A DNA stretch of 64,000 nt from Candidatus Lernaella stagnicola (GTDB lineage Bacteria; Lernaellota; Lernaellaia; Lernaellales; Lernaellaceae), in the NCBI GenBank assembly GCA_030765525.1, contig JAVCCK010000008.1:154942-218941 (forward strand), in the 5' to 3' direction. This document shows, in pieces, positions 53,869-62,582 of this stretch (position 1 is the first letter of the stretch; every line of letters starts with the position of its first letter). Under the pieces are notes generated by a model, which ran no database searches, had not been told where the DNA came from, and saw only the letters and a list, made by a program, of their open reading frames with translations. The translations under genes were made by a program, and so were the position numbers.

Positions 53869-55044
53869 ATGGAGCAGGTTGACGACCTACAAAAACGCCT
53901 TTCCGGCGATCGCGGCCGCGACGGTCAACACCATATCCTTATCGTAGACGACGAAGAGGAAAATCTCGACCTGTTGGCCGCGAGTTTGCGCCGCGGCAAT
54001 AAAATCTTTAAAGCGAGCACGGCCGAACAAGCTCTCGAGCTGATGCAAACCAAAGAAATCCACTTGGTTATCACCGACCAGAAAATGCCCGGCATGAAAG
54101 GCACGGAGTTATTGGCGATTCTGCAGGAATCGCACCCTTACGTGGGGCGCATTCTGGTGACCGGCTTCGGCGATCTGGAGGTGGCGATCGATGCGATCAA
54201 CCGGGGCAAGGTACATCGCTTCGCCACGAAACCCTGGGACCCGGACGATATCAAGCAGATGGTCATTGAGGAGTTGGAACGCTACGACCTCTTGGTCAGC
54301 CACCGCCGCTTGACCGCTGATTTGATTCAAAAGAACGACGAGTTGCAGCACGCAAACGAGCAACTGGCGCTCCAGAAAGCGGAGATTCAGAATCTGGCCG
54401 ATGAGTATCTCCAACAACGGGAGTTGGCGATCGAAATGAGCGAAAAGTTCGCCCACGCCAACCTCGAACTCATCAACGCGCAGGAAGAGATCAACCAAAA
54501 GAACCTCAAACTTGAAGCGGCTAACAAAAAGCTGGCGCAACTAAGCATCACCGACGGTCTGACGGGTTTCTACAACCACCGGCATATGAACACGGTCCTC
54601 GACAGTGAAATCGGCCGCGCGAAGCGGTATCGTCTTTTTCTCTCGTTGCTGATGGTCGATTTGGACAACTTCAAGGAAATCAACGACACCTACGGACACC
54701 TGTTCGGGGATACGGTACTGCGAACCGCCACCGAGATCATTCGCCGAAATATCCGCGAAACCGACCTGCCCACGCGTTACGGCGGCGACGAGTTTCTCGT
54801 TATCTTGCCGCATACAGGTATTGATCGGGCGTCTTTCTTGGCCAAACGGATACATTTTGACCTGCGAAACTACGTCTTCTATGCGCCCAATGGCAACAAA
54901 GTGAAGCAATCGGTTAGTATCGGCATCGCTTTCTTCCCGCACGCCAAGGCGAAGGATCGCGAGAGCCTGATCGCCTTGGCCGACCAGGCCATGTATGACG
55001 CCAAACAACAAGGACGCGACCGCATTGTGGTCATCTCGCCCTAG
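53869..55044 (+). CDS. Response regulator with GGDEF diguanylate cyclase
   Basis: 391 residues. Receiver domain with D27/D28, phospho-acceptor D70, T98 and K121; a long coiled coil (about 145-225); GGDEF domain with YGGDEF (305-309) intact and an inhibitory I-site RETD (296-299) five residues before it. Predicted to make cyclic di-GMP in response to phosphorylation, with product feedback. Next gene is a histidine kinase, its probable partner. A TTGCCA/TACCCT pair lies upstream but is weak. Confidence 0.93.
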   Translation: MEQVDDLQKRLSGDRGRDGQHHILIVDDEEENLDLLAASLRRGNKIFKASTAEQALELMQTKEIHLVITDQKMPGMKGTELLAILQESHPYVGRILVTGFGDLEVAIDAINRGKVHRFATKPWDPDDIKQMVIEELERYDLLVSHRRLTADLIQKNDELQHANEQLALQKAEIQNLADEYLQQRELAIEMSEKFAHANLELINAQEEINQKNLKLEAANKKLAQLSITDGLTGFYNHRHMNTVLDSEIGRAKRYRLFLSLLMVDLDNFKEINDTYGHLFGDTVLRTATEIIRRNIRETDLPTRYGGDEFLVILPHTGIDRASFLAKRIHFDLRNYVFYAPNGNKVKQSVSIGIAFFPHAKAKDRESLIALADQAMYDAKQQGRDRIVVISP

Positions 55045-55056
55045 CGGAATAACGCG

Positions 55057-56697
55057 ATGAGATCCTTCCCGATCACCGGCAAGATTGTTTTGTGGTTCGC
55101 CGCACTGGCCGCGATTTCAGGGCTCCTCGTGTTGGTTTCGTTCGTCGTTGGCGGAAACGTGGACTTCTGGCTGGTCGCCGCCCTGTTTGCCACCTTCCTG
55201 CTGTTTTTTCTCGCGAGCCTCCATTACACGCGGGGCGTTGTACGGCGATGGAACATGGTCGTGCAACGCCTTGAGAGTATCGCGCGGGGCAGGGTGAACG
55301 CGGTCGAGCCGCCGGCGAACCTGGATCCCGAATTGCTGGAATTATGGGACGGCTTGGAACGTGTCGCCGCAGTCATCGATCGCCGGCGCAACGAGTTAGA
55401 AAACATCGTTCGCGATCATCTGGAAAGCGAGATCACCGCCGAAAAGCAACAACTGGAAGCCTTTTTACGCGGCATCGGCGACGGCGTGAGCATCGTCGAT
55501 CCCAACATGAACATCGTTTTCATGAACGATACGATGCGCAAGATTTTCGGCGATCACGTCGGCGACAAATGTTACCGGGTATACGAGAACAAGAAAGAAG
55601 TGTGCCCGGGGTGCCCCGTCAGACAGGCGATGCTCACGGGCGAGGTACACCACAGCCTTCGGCGCGTGTACGACCAACACGGCAACCTCTTGTATTACGA
55701 ATCGACCGGCAGCCCGATCCGCGACCACACGGGGCGGATCATCGCCGGGCTGGAATTGGCGCGTGATGCCACGCAACGCATCAAGTTGGAGCGCAACGTG
55801 GAAATCCGGTCGAGGCAGTTGGCGGCGGCCAATGCCGAATTGCGCCGCGCCAATGAGCAACTCGCCCGCGCCTACGAGGAATTGCAGCAGGCGCAAATCC
55901 ATCGCGCCCACGCGGAAAAAATGGCCTCGCTCGGCGTGCTGGTTTCGGGCGTTGCGCACGAGATCAACAATCCGCTTAATTTTGTCGCCGGATCGCAGAA
56001 ACTGCTGCAGGAAAACGTGGAACGTCTGCGACGCATGTTGGAGGAATTCGAACGCCTCGAACTGGGCGAAGGTAATCGCGAGCGCTTGGACGAACTCAAG
56101 AAAAGTTACGAATACGATTACATTTTGGAAGACTTGAAAACGATCGTTCGCAACATCGGCACCGGCGCGGCACGCATGAAGCAGATCGTTCAAAATCTGC
56201 GGGCGTTTTCGCGGATGGATCGCGGACAGCGCGAGGAATTCAACGTTTGCGAGGGCATCGAGTCGACACTGCAGATCTTGCACCACCAGTATAAGGATCG
56301 CATTACCATCGAACGCGATTACCGCAACGTACCGCCGATCATTTGCACTCCCGGCCAGATCAATCAAGTTTTTATGAATATTTTGCACAACGCGATCCAA
56401 GCCCTCGAAGGCGCGGGAAGAATCGTCATCTCGGTGCGTGCCGTGGGAGACTGGCTGCAAGTTTCCGTCGCCGACGACGGACCCGGCATCGCCGACGACG
56501 ACCTGTTGCACGTGTTCGACCCCTTTTTCACGACGAAAAAAGTCGGCAAGGGCACTGGACTGGGGTTGTCGATTAGTTATGGTATTGTCCAAGACCACGG
56601 AGGACGTCTATGGGTCGAAAGTGAACAGGGAAACGGCTCGACGTTCCATCTGAAATTGCCACTCAACGACGATGCGGGAAGAAACGAGGAAGAGTAA
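55057..56697 (+). CDS. PAS-domain membrane sensor histidine kinase
   Basis: 546 residues. Two N-terminal helices (8-31, 35-56), a HAMP-like linker, a PAS domain (about 130-240) with cysteines C172 and the CPGC pair (183-186), a coiled coil, HisKA with H301 in GVAHEINNPLNF, and a complete HATPase (NxxxNA, DDGPGI, FTTKKVGKGTGLGL). The Cys-rich PAS could bind a metal or Fe-S cluster. Probably phosphorylates the adjacent GGDEF regulator. Confidence 0.93.
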   Translation: MRSFPITGKIVLWFAALAAISGLLVLVSFVVGGNVDFWLVAALFATFLLFFLASLHYTRGVVRRWNMVVQRLESIARGRVNAVEPPANLDPELLELWDGLERVAAVIDRRRNELENIVRDHLESEITAEKQQLEAFLRGIGDGVSIVDPNMNIVFMNDTMRKIFGDHVGDKCYRVYENKKEVCPGCPVRQAMLTGEVHHSLRRVYDQHGNLLYYESTGSPIRDHTGRIIAGLELARDATQRIKLERNVEIRSRQLAAANAELRRANEQLARAYEELQQAQIHRAHAEKMASLGVLVSGVAHEINNPLNFVAGSQKLLQENVERLRRMLEEFERLELGEGNRERLDELKKSYEYDYILEDLKTIVRNIGTGAARMKQIVQNLRAFSRMDRGQREEFNVCEGIESTLQILHHQYKDRITIERDYRNVPPIICTPGQINQVFMNILHNAIQALEGAGRIVISVRAVGDWLQVSVADDGPGIADDDLLHVFDPFFTTKKVGKGTGLGLSISYGIVQDHGGRLWVESEQGNGSTFHLKLPLNDDAGRNEEE

Positions 56698-57228
56698 ATG
56701 GCGCTACTGGGCATCCACACCTATCCCGACCCGATTCTGAGGGAGAAAGCGGAATCCATTACCGAATTCAACGAAGACTTGCGTAAATTCGCGCGGGACA
56801 TGGCCGAAACGTTGTACGCCGCGCCCGGCATCGGCCTGGCGGCCAACCAAGTCGGTGTCGCCAAGCAAGTTGCGGTCATCGATGTGCGCGACGACGAAAA
56901 CGAGTCACTCACCGGCCTGTTGACGTTGATCAACCCGAAGATCGTGGAGACCGAGGGCGAGTTCGTGATGGAGGAAGGCTGCCTCTCCCTGCCGGAGGAA
57001 CGCGCCGAGGTCCTGCGGGCGCAACGCGTCGTCGTACAAGCGCAGGATCTGGACGGGGACCTGGTGGAATATGAAGCCGAAGACCTCCTGGCTGTCGTGT
57101 TTCAACACGAAATCGACCACCTTAACGGTACGTTGTTTTTCGATCACATCAGTGCGCTCAAACGGAGCGCAATGAAAAAGCGGCTGAAAAAGCTCAAGCA
57201 ACAGCAGCAGGAAGTCGCCAACGGTTAG
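56698..57228 (+). CDS. def: Peptide deformylase
   Basis: 176 residues. Three signature motifs: GIGLAANQVG, EGCLSLP (metal Cys) and QHEIDHL (metal His pair). Removes the formyl group from new proteins. Starts right after the kinase stop and precedes fmt, the matching formyltransferase. Confidence 0.97.
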   Translation: MALLGIHTYPDPILREKAESITEFNEDLRKFARDMAETLYAAPGIGLAANQVGVAKQVAVIDVRDDENESLTGLLTLINPKIVETEGEFVMEEGCLSLPEERAEVLRAQRVVVQAQDLDGDLVEYEAEDLLAVVFQHEIDHLNGTLFFDHISALKRSAMKKRLKKLKQQQQEVANG

Positions 57229-57231
57229 TCC

Positions 57232-58155
57232 ATGCGATTGATCTTCATGGGAACGCCGCCCTACGCGGCCACGATTCTTCAGTACATGATCGCCGAGGGC
57301 TTGGTACCGACATTGGTCGTCGCTCAGCCGGATCGCCCTGCGGGCCGCAACCGGAAGGTGATGGCCCCGGCCGTGAAACTCGCCGCGCAAGCCGCCGATA
57401 TTCCCGTGTTCCAGCCGGAAAAAATCACCCACGAGGCCCGCGAGCGAATCATCGCGGAAAAGCCCGAAGTCATTATCGTCGCCGCCTACGGCAAAATCCT
57501 GCGTCCGGCGCTGCTGGAAGCCCCGCCGCTGGGCTGCCTGAATGCCCATGCCAGTCTGCTCCCAGTCTACCGTGGCGCCGCGCCGGTCAATTGGGCGATC
57601 GTGAACGGCGAATCGGTGACCGGTGTTTCCATCATGAAAATGGACGAGGGGGTCGACACCGGCCCGGTGCTTGCCCAGCGGTCGGTGCCGATCGCCGCGG
57701 ACGACACTACGGGTAGTCTTCTGGAAAAGCTGGCCGCCGTGGCCGGACCGCTGATCCTGGACACCTTGCGGCAATGGGCCGCGGGGCAAATCGAACCCGT
57801 GCCGCAAAACGACGGCGACTCCAGCTACGCGCCCATGCTCTCCAAAGACGAGGGCCGTATCGATTGGCGCAAGCCGGCAACCGAACTGGTCAATCATTTG
57901 CGCGGCATGTCGCCCTGGCCGGGTGGCTTTACTTTTCTGGACGAGAGGCTCCTCAAAATCCTCACCGCCGAGGCGGTGCCGGGTGAAGGAGCGCCAGGCG
58001 AGATCGTACGGGCGAAAAAGGAACTGCTGGTCGGTACGGGGCTTGGTTTGCTGCGGCTGGATCGACTCCAATTGCAGGGGAAAAAGGCGATGGACGCCGC
58101 GGCTTTTCTAAACGGCGTCAAGCTCGCGGTCGGCGACCGTCTGGGGGATTCCTAG
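57232..58155 (+). CDS. fmt: Methionyl-tRNA formyltransferase
   Basis: 307 residues. Formyl-THF domain with MGTPPYAATIL, VVAAYGKILRPALL, NAHASLLPVYRGAAP and a C-terminal OB-fold (ELVNHLRGMSPWPGG). Formylates initiator Met-tRNA. Three bases downstream of def. Confidence 0.97.
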   Translation: MRLIFMGTPPYAATILQYMIAEGLVPTLVVAQPDRPAGRNRKVMAPAVKLAAQAADIPVFQPEKITHEARERIIAEKPEVIIVAAYGKILRPALLEAPPLGCLNAHASLLPVYRGAAPVNWAIVNGESVTGVSIMKMDEGVDTGPVLAQRSVPIAADDTTGSLLEKLAAVAGPLILDTLRQWAAGQIEPVPQNDGDSSYAPMLSKDEGRIDWRKPATELVNHLRGMSPWPGGFTFLDERLLKILTAEAVPGEGAPGEIVRAKKELLVGTGLGLLRLDRLQLQGKKAMDAAAFLNGVKLAVGDRLGDS

Positions 58156-59487
58156 TTGGCGAACAACGCCCGCGAAATCGCCCTGCGCGTCTTGCGCCGG
58201 GTTCACTTCGACAACGCCTATTCGGACCTGGCGCTATCCAGCGAGTTGAATCAAACCGACCTCCAGGATGCCGATCGAGCCTTGGTCACCGAGTTGACCT
58301 ACGGCGTCCTACGCCATCGCACGTATTTGGACTGGCTGATCAATCAGGCCTCGCACACCACGGCGGACAAGATGGAACTACGGGTGCTCGACGCGCTTCG
58401 CCTCGGCATCTACCAACTGTTTTTTCTTGACCGCGTGCCTGACTACGCAGCGGTGAGCGAGTCGGTTGCGCTCGTACCGCGACGCGCCGCGGGTTTGGTC
58501 AACGCCGTCTTGCGGCGGTTGCAGCGCGACCGCGGCAACCGGCCGAAACCGCGCACGAACGACCCGTTGAGTCGAGCCGAAATTTTGCACTCGCACCCGC
58601 GGTGGATCCTCGACATGTGGGAAAAGCAGTTCGGCGTCGACGAGACATTGGCCTTGGCGCGCGTCAACCAAAACACGCCGCCGGCCGTCTTGCGCGTCAA
58701 TCTGTCGAGCAAGTCCCGCGACGAGGTTATCGAGCAGTTGACCGAAGCGGGCGCGGCCCCGACGCCTTATTCGCCGTGGGGCGTGGTCGTGGAAAAAATC
58801 GGCCCGGCACTCCGGCACCCGCTCTTCGCGATGGGTGTGCTCACCGTGCAAAGCGAAGCCTCGCAACTCGTCGGCGAGTTGACCGGCGCCCAACCGGGCG
58901 AACGCGTGCTCGACGTTTGTGCGGCGCCCGGCGGCAAGGCGACACACGTGGCGGAGTTGGTGGGTCCGGGCGGTCGCGTGCTGGCGTTGGACGTGCGGCC
59001 TAACCGGCTGCGTCTGATCAACAGCAACGTCAAGCGGATGGGAATCGGCAACGTGGCCGCCAAGGTGCGCGATGCCAACGTGCCGTGGAAGAAAGCCGAG
59101 ATCGGGGAGGGTTTCGATCGCGTTCTGGTTGACGCGCCTTGCACGTCGCTCGGCACGTTAGCCAAGCAACCCGAACTCAAATGGCGTCTCGGCCCGACCG
59201 ACCCCTCGCGTCTGGCCGAGGTACAACGCGAAATTCTACTCCACTCCGCCGACGCCGTGCGCCCGGGCGGCACACTGCTGTATTCAGTTTGCACGCTGAC
59301 GCGGGAAGAAACCAGCGGCGTCGTCGATTTCTTCCTGCGCGAACGCGATGATTTCGAGCTGGACGATTTGCGCCGCGACTTCGCTCCGCGGTATGATGTG
59401 TTTCTTCGAGAAGACGGCACCTTTCAGTCTTTACCGTCGCGCACGGGTACCGAGGGAATGTACGCGGCCCGTTTCGTGAGGAGGTGA
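58156..59487 (+). CDS. rsmB: 16S rRNA m5C967 methyltransferase
   Basis: 443 residues. TTG start, one base after the fmt stop, with GGGGGA upstream. N-terminal NusB-like domain ([20 protein letters not shown]), SAM motif [11 protein letters not shown], and the two catalytic cysteines in DAPCTSLG and SVCTLTREE. Modifies 16S rRNA. Confidence 0.96.
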   Translation: MANNAREIALRVLRRVHFDNAYSDLALSSELNQTDLQDADRALVTELTYGVLRHRTYLDWLINQASHTTADKMELRVLDALRLGIYQLFFLDRVPDYAAVSESVALVPRRAAGLVNAVLRRLQRDRGNRPKPRTNDPLSRAEILHSHPRWILDMWEKQFGVDETLALARVNQNTPPAVLRVNLSSKSRDEVIEQLTEAGAAPTPYSPWGVVVEKIGPALRHPLFAMGVLTVQSEASQLVGELTGAQPGERVLDVCAAPGGKATHVAELVGPGGRVLALDVRPNRLRLINSNVKRMGIGNVAAKVRDANVPWKKAEIGEGFDRVLVDAPCTSLGTLAKQPELKWRLGPTDPSRLAEVQREILLHSADAVRPGGTLLYSVCTLTREETSGVVDFFLRERDDFELDDLRRDFAPRYDVFLREDGTFQSLPSRTGTEGMYAARFVRR

Positions 59488-59488
59488 C

Positions 59489-60151
59489 ATGATCATCGCA
59501 CCGAGCATTTTGTCGGCTGATTTCTCGCGCCTGGCCGAGGAGGTCGCGGCTGTGGAAAAAGCCGGCGCCGATTGGATTCACATCGACGTGATGGATGGCG
59601 CATTCGTGCCCAACATCACGATAGGGCAGCCGGTCGTTCGTGCGGTTCGCGCTGTGACCAAACTGCCGCTCGACGTGCACCTGATGATCGAGAAACCGGG
59701 CCGTTACGTCGAGGAATTCGCCGAATCGGGTGCCGACATCATCACCGTGCACCAAGAGGCCTGCCTGCATCTGCACCGGGTGATTCAGCAGATCAAGGCG
59801 GCGGGCAAGAAGGCGGGCGTCAGTCTCAATCCGGCGACACCGCCCGAGACGCTGACGCACGTACTCGAGGATATCGATCTAGTGCTGATCATGAGCGTTA
59901 ACCCGGGATTCGGCGGCCAGAAGTTCATCCCGCAGACCCTGGATAAGATCAAGCAGATGAGGAAAGAGCTCGACGCCGCCGGGCGTGCCGACGTCATCAT
60001 CGAGGTTGACGGCGGGGTGGGGCCGGGCAACATCGCGCGGATTGCGGCCGCCGGCTGCGGCGCGGTAGTAGCCGGCAACGCCGTATTCTCACAGGAGGAT
60101 TACGCCGCCCCGATCGACGCGATGCGCGAGGCGACGGCGGGCATCGGCTGA
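59489..60151 (+). CDS. rpe: Ribulose-phosphate 3-epimerase
   Basis: 220 residues, full length. Family signatures [28 protein letters not shown] and [12 protein letters not shown] with catalytic Asp residues. Pentose-phosphate enzyme. GAGGAGG 6-7 nt before the ATG. Last chromosomal gene before the mobile element. Confidence 0.96.
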   Translation: MIIAPSILSADFSRLAEEVAAVEKAGADWIHIDVMDGAFVPNITIGQPVVRAVRAVTKLPLDVHLMIEKPGRYVEEFAESGADIITVHQEACLHLHRVIQQIKAAGKKAGVSLNPATPPETLTHVLEDIDLVLIMSVNPGFGGQKFIPQTLDKIKQMRKELDAAGRADVIIEVDGGVGPGNIARIAAAGCGAVVAGNAVFSQEDYAAPIDAMREATAGIG

Positions 60152-60165
60152 CGATACAAAAATCC

Positions 60166-60194
60166 TTGACAACGTAGTGGAATTCCACTATTCA
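60166..60194 (+). promoter_or_regulatory. Promoter of tRNA-Pro with a 16-bp palindrome in its spacer
   Basis: Perfect TTGACA (60166-60171), 17-nt spacer, TATTCA (60189-60194), 13 nt before the tRNA. A perfect 16-bp palindrome (TAGTGGAATTCCACTA, 60175-60190) fills the spacer and runs into the -10, where a dimeric DNA-binding protein could sit. Confidence 0.65.
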
Positions 60195-60207
60195 ATGTTG
60201 CCCGTTT

Positions 60208-60284
60208 CGGGATGTGGCTCAGCCTGGTAGAGCACACGGTTCGGGACCGTGGGGTCGCTGGTTCAAATCCAGTCATCCCGACCA
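60208..60284 (+). tRNA. tRNA-Pro (anticodon CGG)
   Basis: Complete cloverleaf: acceptor CGGGATG pairs with CATCCCG, D-arm with AGCCTGGTAGAGC, anticodon loop TTCGGGA with CGG at 60242-60244, T-loop GTTCAAATCC, discriminator A and an encoded CCA. The element's integrase converges on its 3' end, so this gene is the likely attachment site. Confidence 0.97.
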
Positions 60285-60292
60285 AACCTGAT

Positions 60293-60325
60293 GGCCCGCA
60301 AGTTATTGAACTTGCGGGCCTTTTT
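60293..60325 (+). terminator. Intrinsic terminator after tRNA-Pro
   Basis: GGCCCGCAAGTT pairs with AACTTGCGGGCC around a 4-nt loop (ATTG), followed by TTTTT. It ends the tRNA transcript and lies between the tRNA and the integrase stop at 60327. Confidence 0.85.
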
Positions 60326-60326
60326 G

Positions 60327-61595
60327 TTATTCATTCTTGGCAATTTTGAGGCGCGGAGGCTCCGTTGCCACCTCCGTTGCCACTTTCTTGCCAGTCTTAT
60401 CGCAAGATAACCTCTGCTGCCATACCTCAAGCGGCTCCTTCGGCACTACGATGGATTCCAACGCCTCATGGCGGGTTGAAGGGGCGATGTGCGCGTAAAT
60501 CCGAGTCGTGCTGATCTCCGTGTGCCCCAGTTCTTCTTGAACAACGATGAGGTTGCCGGTTTTGGCGACGATGTTGCTCGCGAATGAGTGCCTGATGTCG
60601 TGTCGTCGCAACGCTCGAAGTCCGGCTTTTCTGCACAGCCACTTGAAGACCTTATAGCCGCCGTTGATGTCCAGTTTCGTCCCTGCCGAGTTGTGAAACA
60701 CATACTCACCATCGAGATGTCGGTGGGCCATCAATGCCTCATACACGACCGAATTCATCGTGACGGTACGAGATCGACGACCCTTTGGGCACTTCTCGTT
60801 TCCCTCTCGATCACGAGTACGCCGGATGCGGATGATCTTCGTGGCGAACTGGATGTCCTCCCACTTCAAGCCTGCGAGCTCTCCCATGCGGGCACCTGTG
60901 TGGAACGCCACCATGAAAAAGCAGTACCATTCGGGTCGGTACCGTTCACAGGTCGCAAGAAAAAGCTCGCGTTCCTCGATTGAGTACCAGTCGGGATCGC
61001 GTTTCTCCAACCGGAAAGCCTTCACCTTCGGAATGGCTTTTAGGTAGCCCCATTCCTCGGCGACGTTCAGCATCTTCCGAAGGGTTCCAAGGTGTTTGTT
61101 GATGGAGTTTTCGCTTACAGGTTTTCCCGTTCTTCTTGACCTCTTCTTCTTCGCCTTCGGCGGCCCCGCTTTTACTTTCTTCTTCATGTGGGCCTTGAAT
61201 CCGGCGATCATCTCACCGTCGATAAGACGGATGTCGGTGTCCTTGAAGTACGGAACAAGATGGACTCGCAGATGGCTTTCCTTGTTTCGTTGTTCGCTAC
61301 GACTATTTTCCACGAGCACATAGTTCTTGAAGAACTTTTCGGCAAATCCGCTGAACGTGAAGACCTGCTCCACCTCGGGTTCAGGTACTGGATCGTTGTG
61401 ACCAGGTACGAAACCATTACGGTCAGCTTGTCGTTTCAGTTCAGCTACCTGCATCTCGACCTCTCGTCTTGTCCCGTTTGAAGAAATCCGACGGCGGAAG
61501 CGAATCCTTTCTCCGCTCTGGTTCGTGTACCAAAACCGTCCCTGCCAGCCGCCCCCCTTGAGGCGCATTACTCTTGGTTCTGGCTCTCGTTTCAT
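60327..61595 (-). CDS. int: Tyrosine recombinase / integrase
   Basis: 422 residues from ATG 61595 (AGGAGG at 7 nt). N-terminal Arm/SAM-like DNA-binding region, then the catalytic domain: first Arg in HTGARMGELAGLKW, H-x-x-R as HDIRHSFAS, last His in LGHTEISTTRIYAH, nucleophile Tyr in that same segment. Ends 43 nt from the tRNA-Pro gene and points toward it, the classic tRNA-integrating layout. Confidence 0.93.
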   Translation of the reverse strand: MKREPEPRVMRLKGGGWQGRFWYTNQSGERIRFRRRISSNGTRREVEMQVAELKRQADRNGFVPGHNDPVPEPEVEQVFTFSGFAEKFFKNYVLVENSRSEQRNKESHLRVHLVPYFKDTDIRLIDGEMIAGFKAHMKKKVKAGPPKAKKKRSRRTGKPVSENSINKHLGTLRKMLNVAEEWGYLKAIPKVKAFRLEKRDPDWYSIEERELFLATCERYRPEWYCFFMVAFHTGARMGELAGLKWEDIQFATKIIRIRRTRDREGNEKCPKGRRSRTVTMNSVVYEALMAHRHLDGEYVFHNSAGTKLDINGGYKVFKWLCRKAGLRALRRHDIRHSFASNIVAKTGNLIVVQEELGHTEISTTRIYAHIAPSTRHEALESIVVPKEPLEVWQQRLSCDKTGKKVATEVATEPPRLKIAKNE

Positions 61596-61830
61596 ATTGC
61601 TCCTCCTTTCCGCGAGAGCCACCAACGCTTCGTTGCCGGTGACACTCTAACACATCCGATAATCGAAACCTCCAGGATCGTCCGTACTTGACGCCTGGAA
61701 GCTGGCCTTTGGCCGACAATCGCTGGACGGTTTTCACGTGAAGTCCGAACATCTCGGCAACCTCATCTGCCGTCAGGAAGCGGTCCTGCGTCGGATCAAA
61801 TGATTTGAGGTTGTTGCGTTCGTCGCTCAC
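61441..61830 (-). CDS. Excisionase-like MerR-type HTH protein overlapping the integrase
   Basis: 129 residues, GTG start. Residues about 16-65 are an HTH_17/excisionase helix-turn-helix (FLTADEVAEMFGLHVKTVQRLSAKGQLPGVKYGRSWRF). The tail after about residue 75 is an alternative reading of the integrase start (155 nt overlap) and looks unselected, so the functional protein may be short. Likely Xis, coupled to int as in lambda. Confidence 0.7.
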   Translation of the reverse strand: MSDERNNLKSFDPTQDRFLTADEVAEMFGLHVKTVQRLSAKGQLPGVKYGRSWRFRLSDVLECHRQRSVGGSRGKEEQYETRARTKSNAPQGGRLAGTVLVHEPERRKDSLPPSDFFKRDKTRGRDAGS

Positions 61831-61881
61831 GTTCGGCTGTCCTCGCGGTCAATTCGGCTTCTAATTCAACTTACCAGCGAC

Positions 61882-61902
61882 GACGAAATCCCGAATTTCG
61901 TC
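61882..61902. promoter_or_regulatory. Candidate operator, inverted repeat
   Basis: Perfect 8-bp arms GACGAAAT/ATTTCGTC around CCCGA in the gap between the divergent excisionase and HTH genes. Plausible site for a small regulator. Confidence 0.45.
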
Positions 61903-61984
61903 TGCGACGAGGATAGGAAGCACATGCCGAAGATAAGCTATAGGAAGGATGATTCACGCTTGAGATGATCCCAAGGAGGTTCAG

Positions 61985-62242
61985 ATGACGTTGCGGAGAT
62001 TGCAGCCGCCAGAGGTGCTAGTCGATTTGCTCGGCATGAAACGAAACACGATCACTTTCCTTGCGAGAAAGGGTGTGTTGCCGTGCGTAAAGATTGGAAA
62101 ATCTTACAGATTTTCCCTTGTTGACGTAGTGCGGCATCTCGGAATTGAGCATGTGCCCGAAGTGAAAGATGCCATGAGTCGCTACTCAGAGGAAGACTGG
62201 GGTAAAGCTGAAAATGGCGGCAGTGTTGAAGCGAAAAATTAG
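61985..62242 (+). CDS. Small excisionase-like HTH protein
   Basis: 85 residues, ATG 61985 with AAGGAGG at 6 nt. HTH_17-type pattern (VDLLGMKRNTITFLARKGVLPCVKIGKSYRFSLVD), like the excisionase family and related to the divergent gene. It could be the directional regulator of the lysogeny or integration decision, or a second Xis. Confidence 0.7.
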   Translation: MTLRRLQPPEVLVDLLGMKRNTITFLARKGVLPCVKIGKSYRFSLVDVVRHLGIEHVPEVKDAMSRYSEEDWGKAENGGSVEAKN

Positions 62243-62244
62243 TA

Positions 62245-62285
62245 AGAGCGTCGCTCGTACTCGGGATTAGTTCGAGCGACGCTCT
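62245..62285. repeat. Perfect 13-bp hairpin, candidate replication origin arm
   Basis: AGAGCGTCGCTCG pairs exactly with CGAGCGACGCTCT around a 15-nt loop (TACTCGGGATTAGTT). No T tract follows, which argues against a simple terminator. It sits 2 nt past the HTH stop, before a gene II-like initiator. Confidence 0.6.
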
Positions 62286-62305
62286 CAATTCTGCGATGAG
62301 GCTTT

Positions 62306-62330
62306 GGAGTTCGGCCGTCGGCCGAACTCC
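62306..62330. repeat. Perfect 11-bp hairpin, candidate replication origin arm
   Basis: GGAGTTCGGCC pairs exactly with GGCCGAACTCC around GTC, a very stable stem, 20 nt after the first hairpin. No poly-T follows. Confidence 0.6.
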
Positions 62331-62508
62331 CTATCGTGGATAGTCCGAAGTAGGAAGCCTTGTAGTGCCGTTTTGTGTTGAATGTATCTGTGGCGGAGTC
62401 GGCCAACACATCGGATTACAAGTCCTTTTCGGCGCAACCAAGGGTGCATCCCTTTGTCACAAGACGATAATACGCCTACATTAGGCAAAAAGACAGAGGA
62501 AAAGTCCG

Positions 62509-62524
62509 GTGTTGTTGACAACAC
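62509..62524. promoter_or_regulatory. Candidate operator palindrome before rep
   Basis: GTGTTGT-TG-ACAACAC, a near-perfect palindrome with 7-bp arms, 59 nt before the chosen rep start. Likely site for a small element regulator. Confidence 0.45.
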
Positions 62525-62582
62525 ACCGATACCCTTCCTCTGCTCACACCGGCATGTCGGCCTCGATGGTCGGGTGTCCGCG

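Larger units (their letters stand above)
62243..62582. other. Non-coding region with hairpins upstream of the replication gene
   Basis: 340 bases with no convincing gene. It holds two perfect hairpins (62245-62285, 62306-62330) and a 16-bp palindrome (62509-62524). The long open frame from 62382 to 62582 lacks a ribosome site and similarity, so I treat it as leader. The layout suggests a replication origin. Confidence 0.6.

Noticed and set aside
62382-62582. N-terminal extension of the replication initiator
   Set aside because: No ribosome site, no match to gpII, and it runs over a leader with a palindrome.
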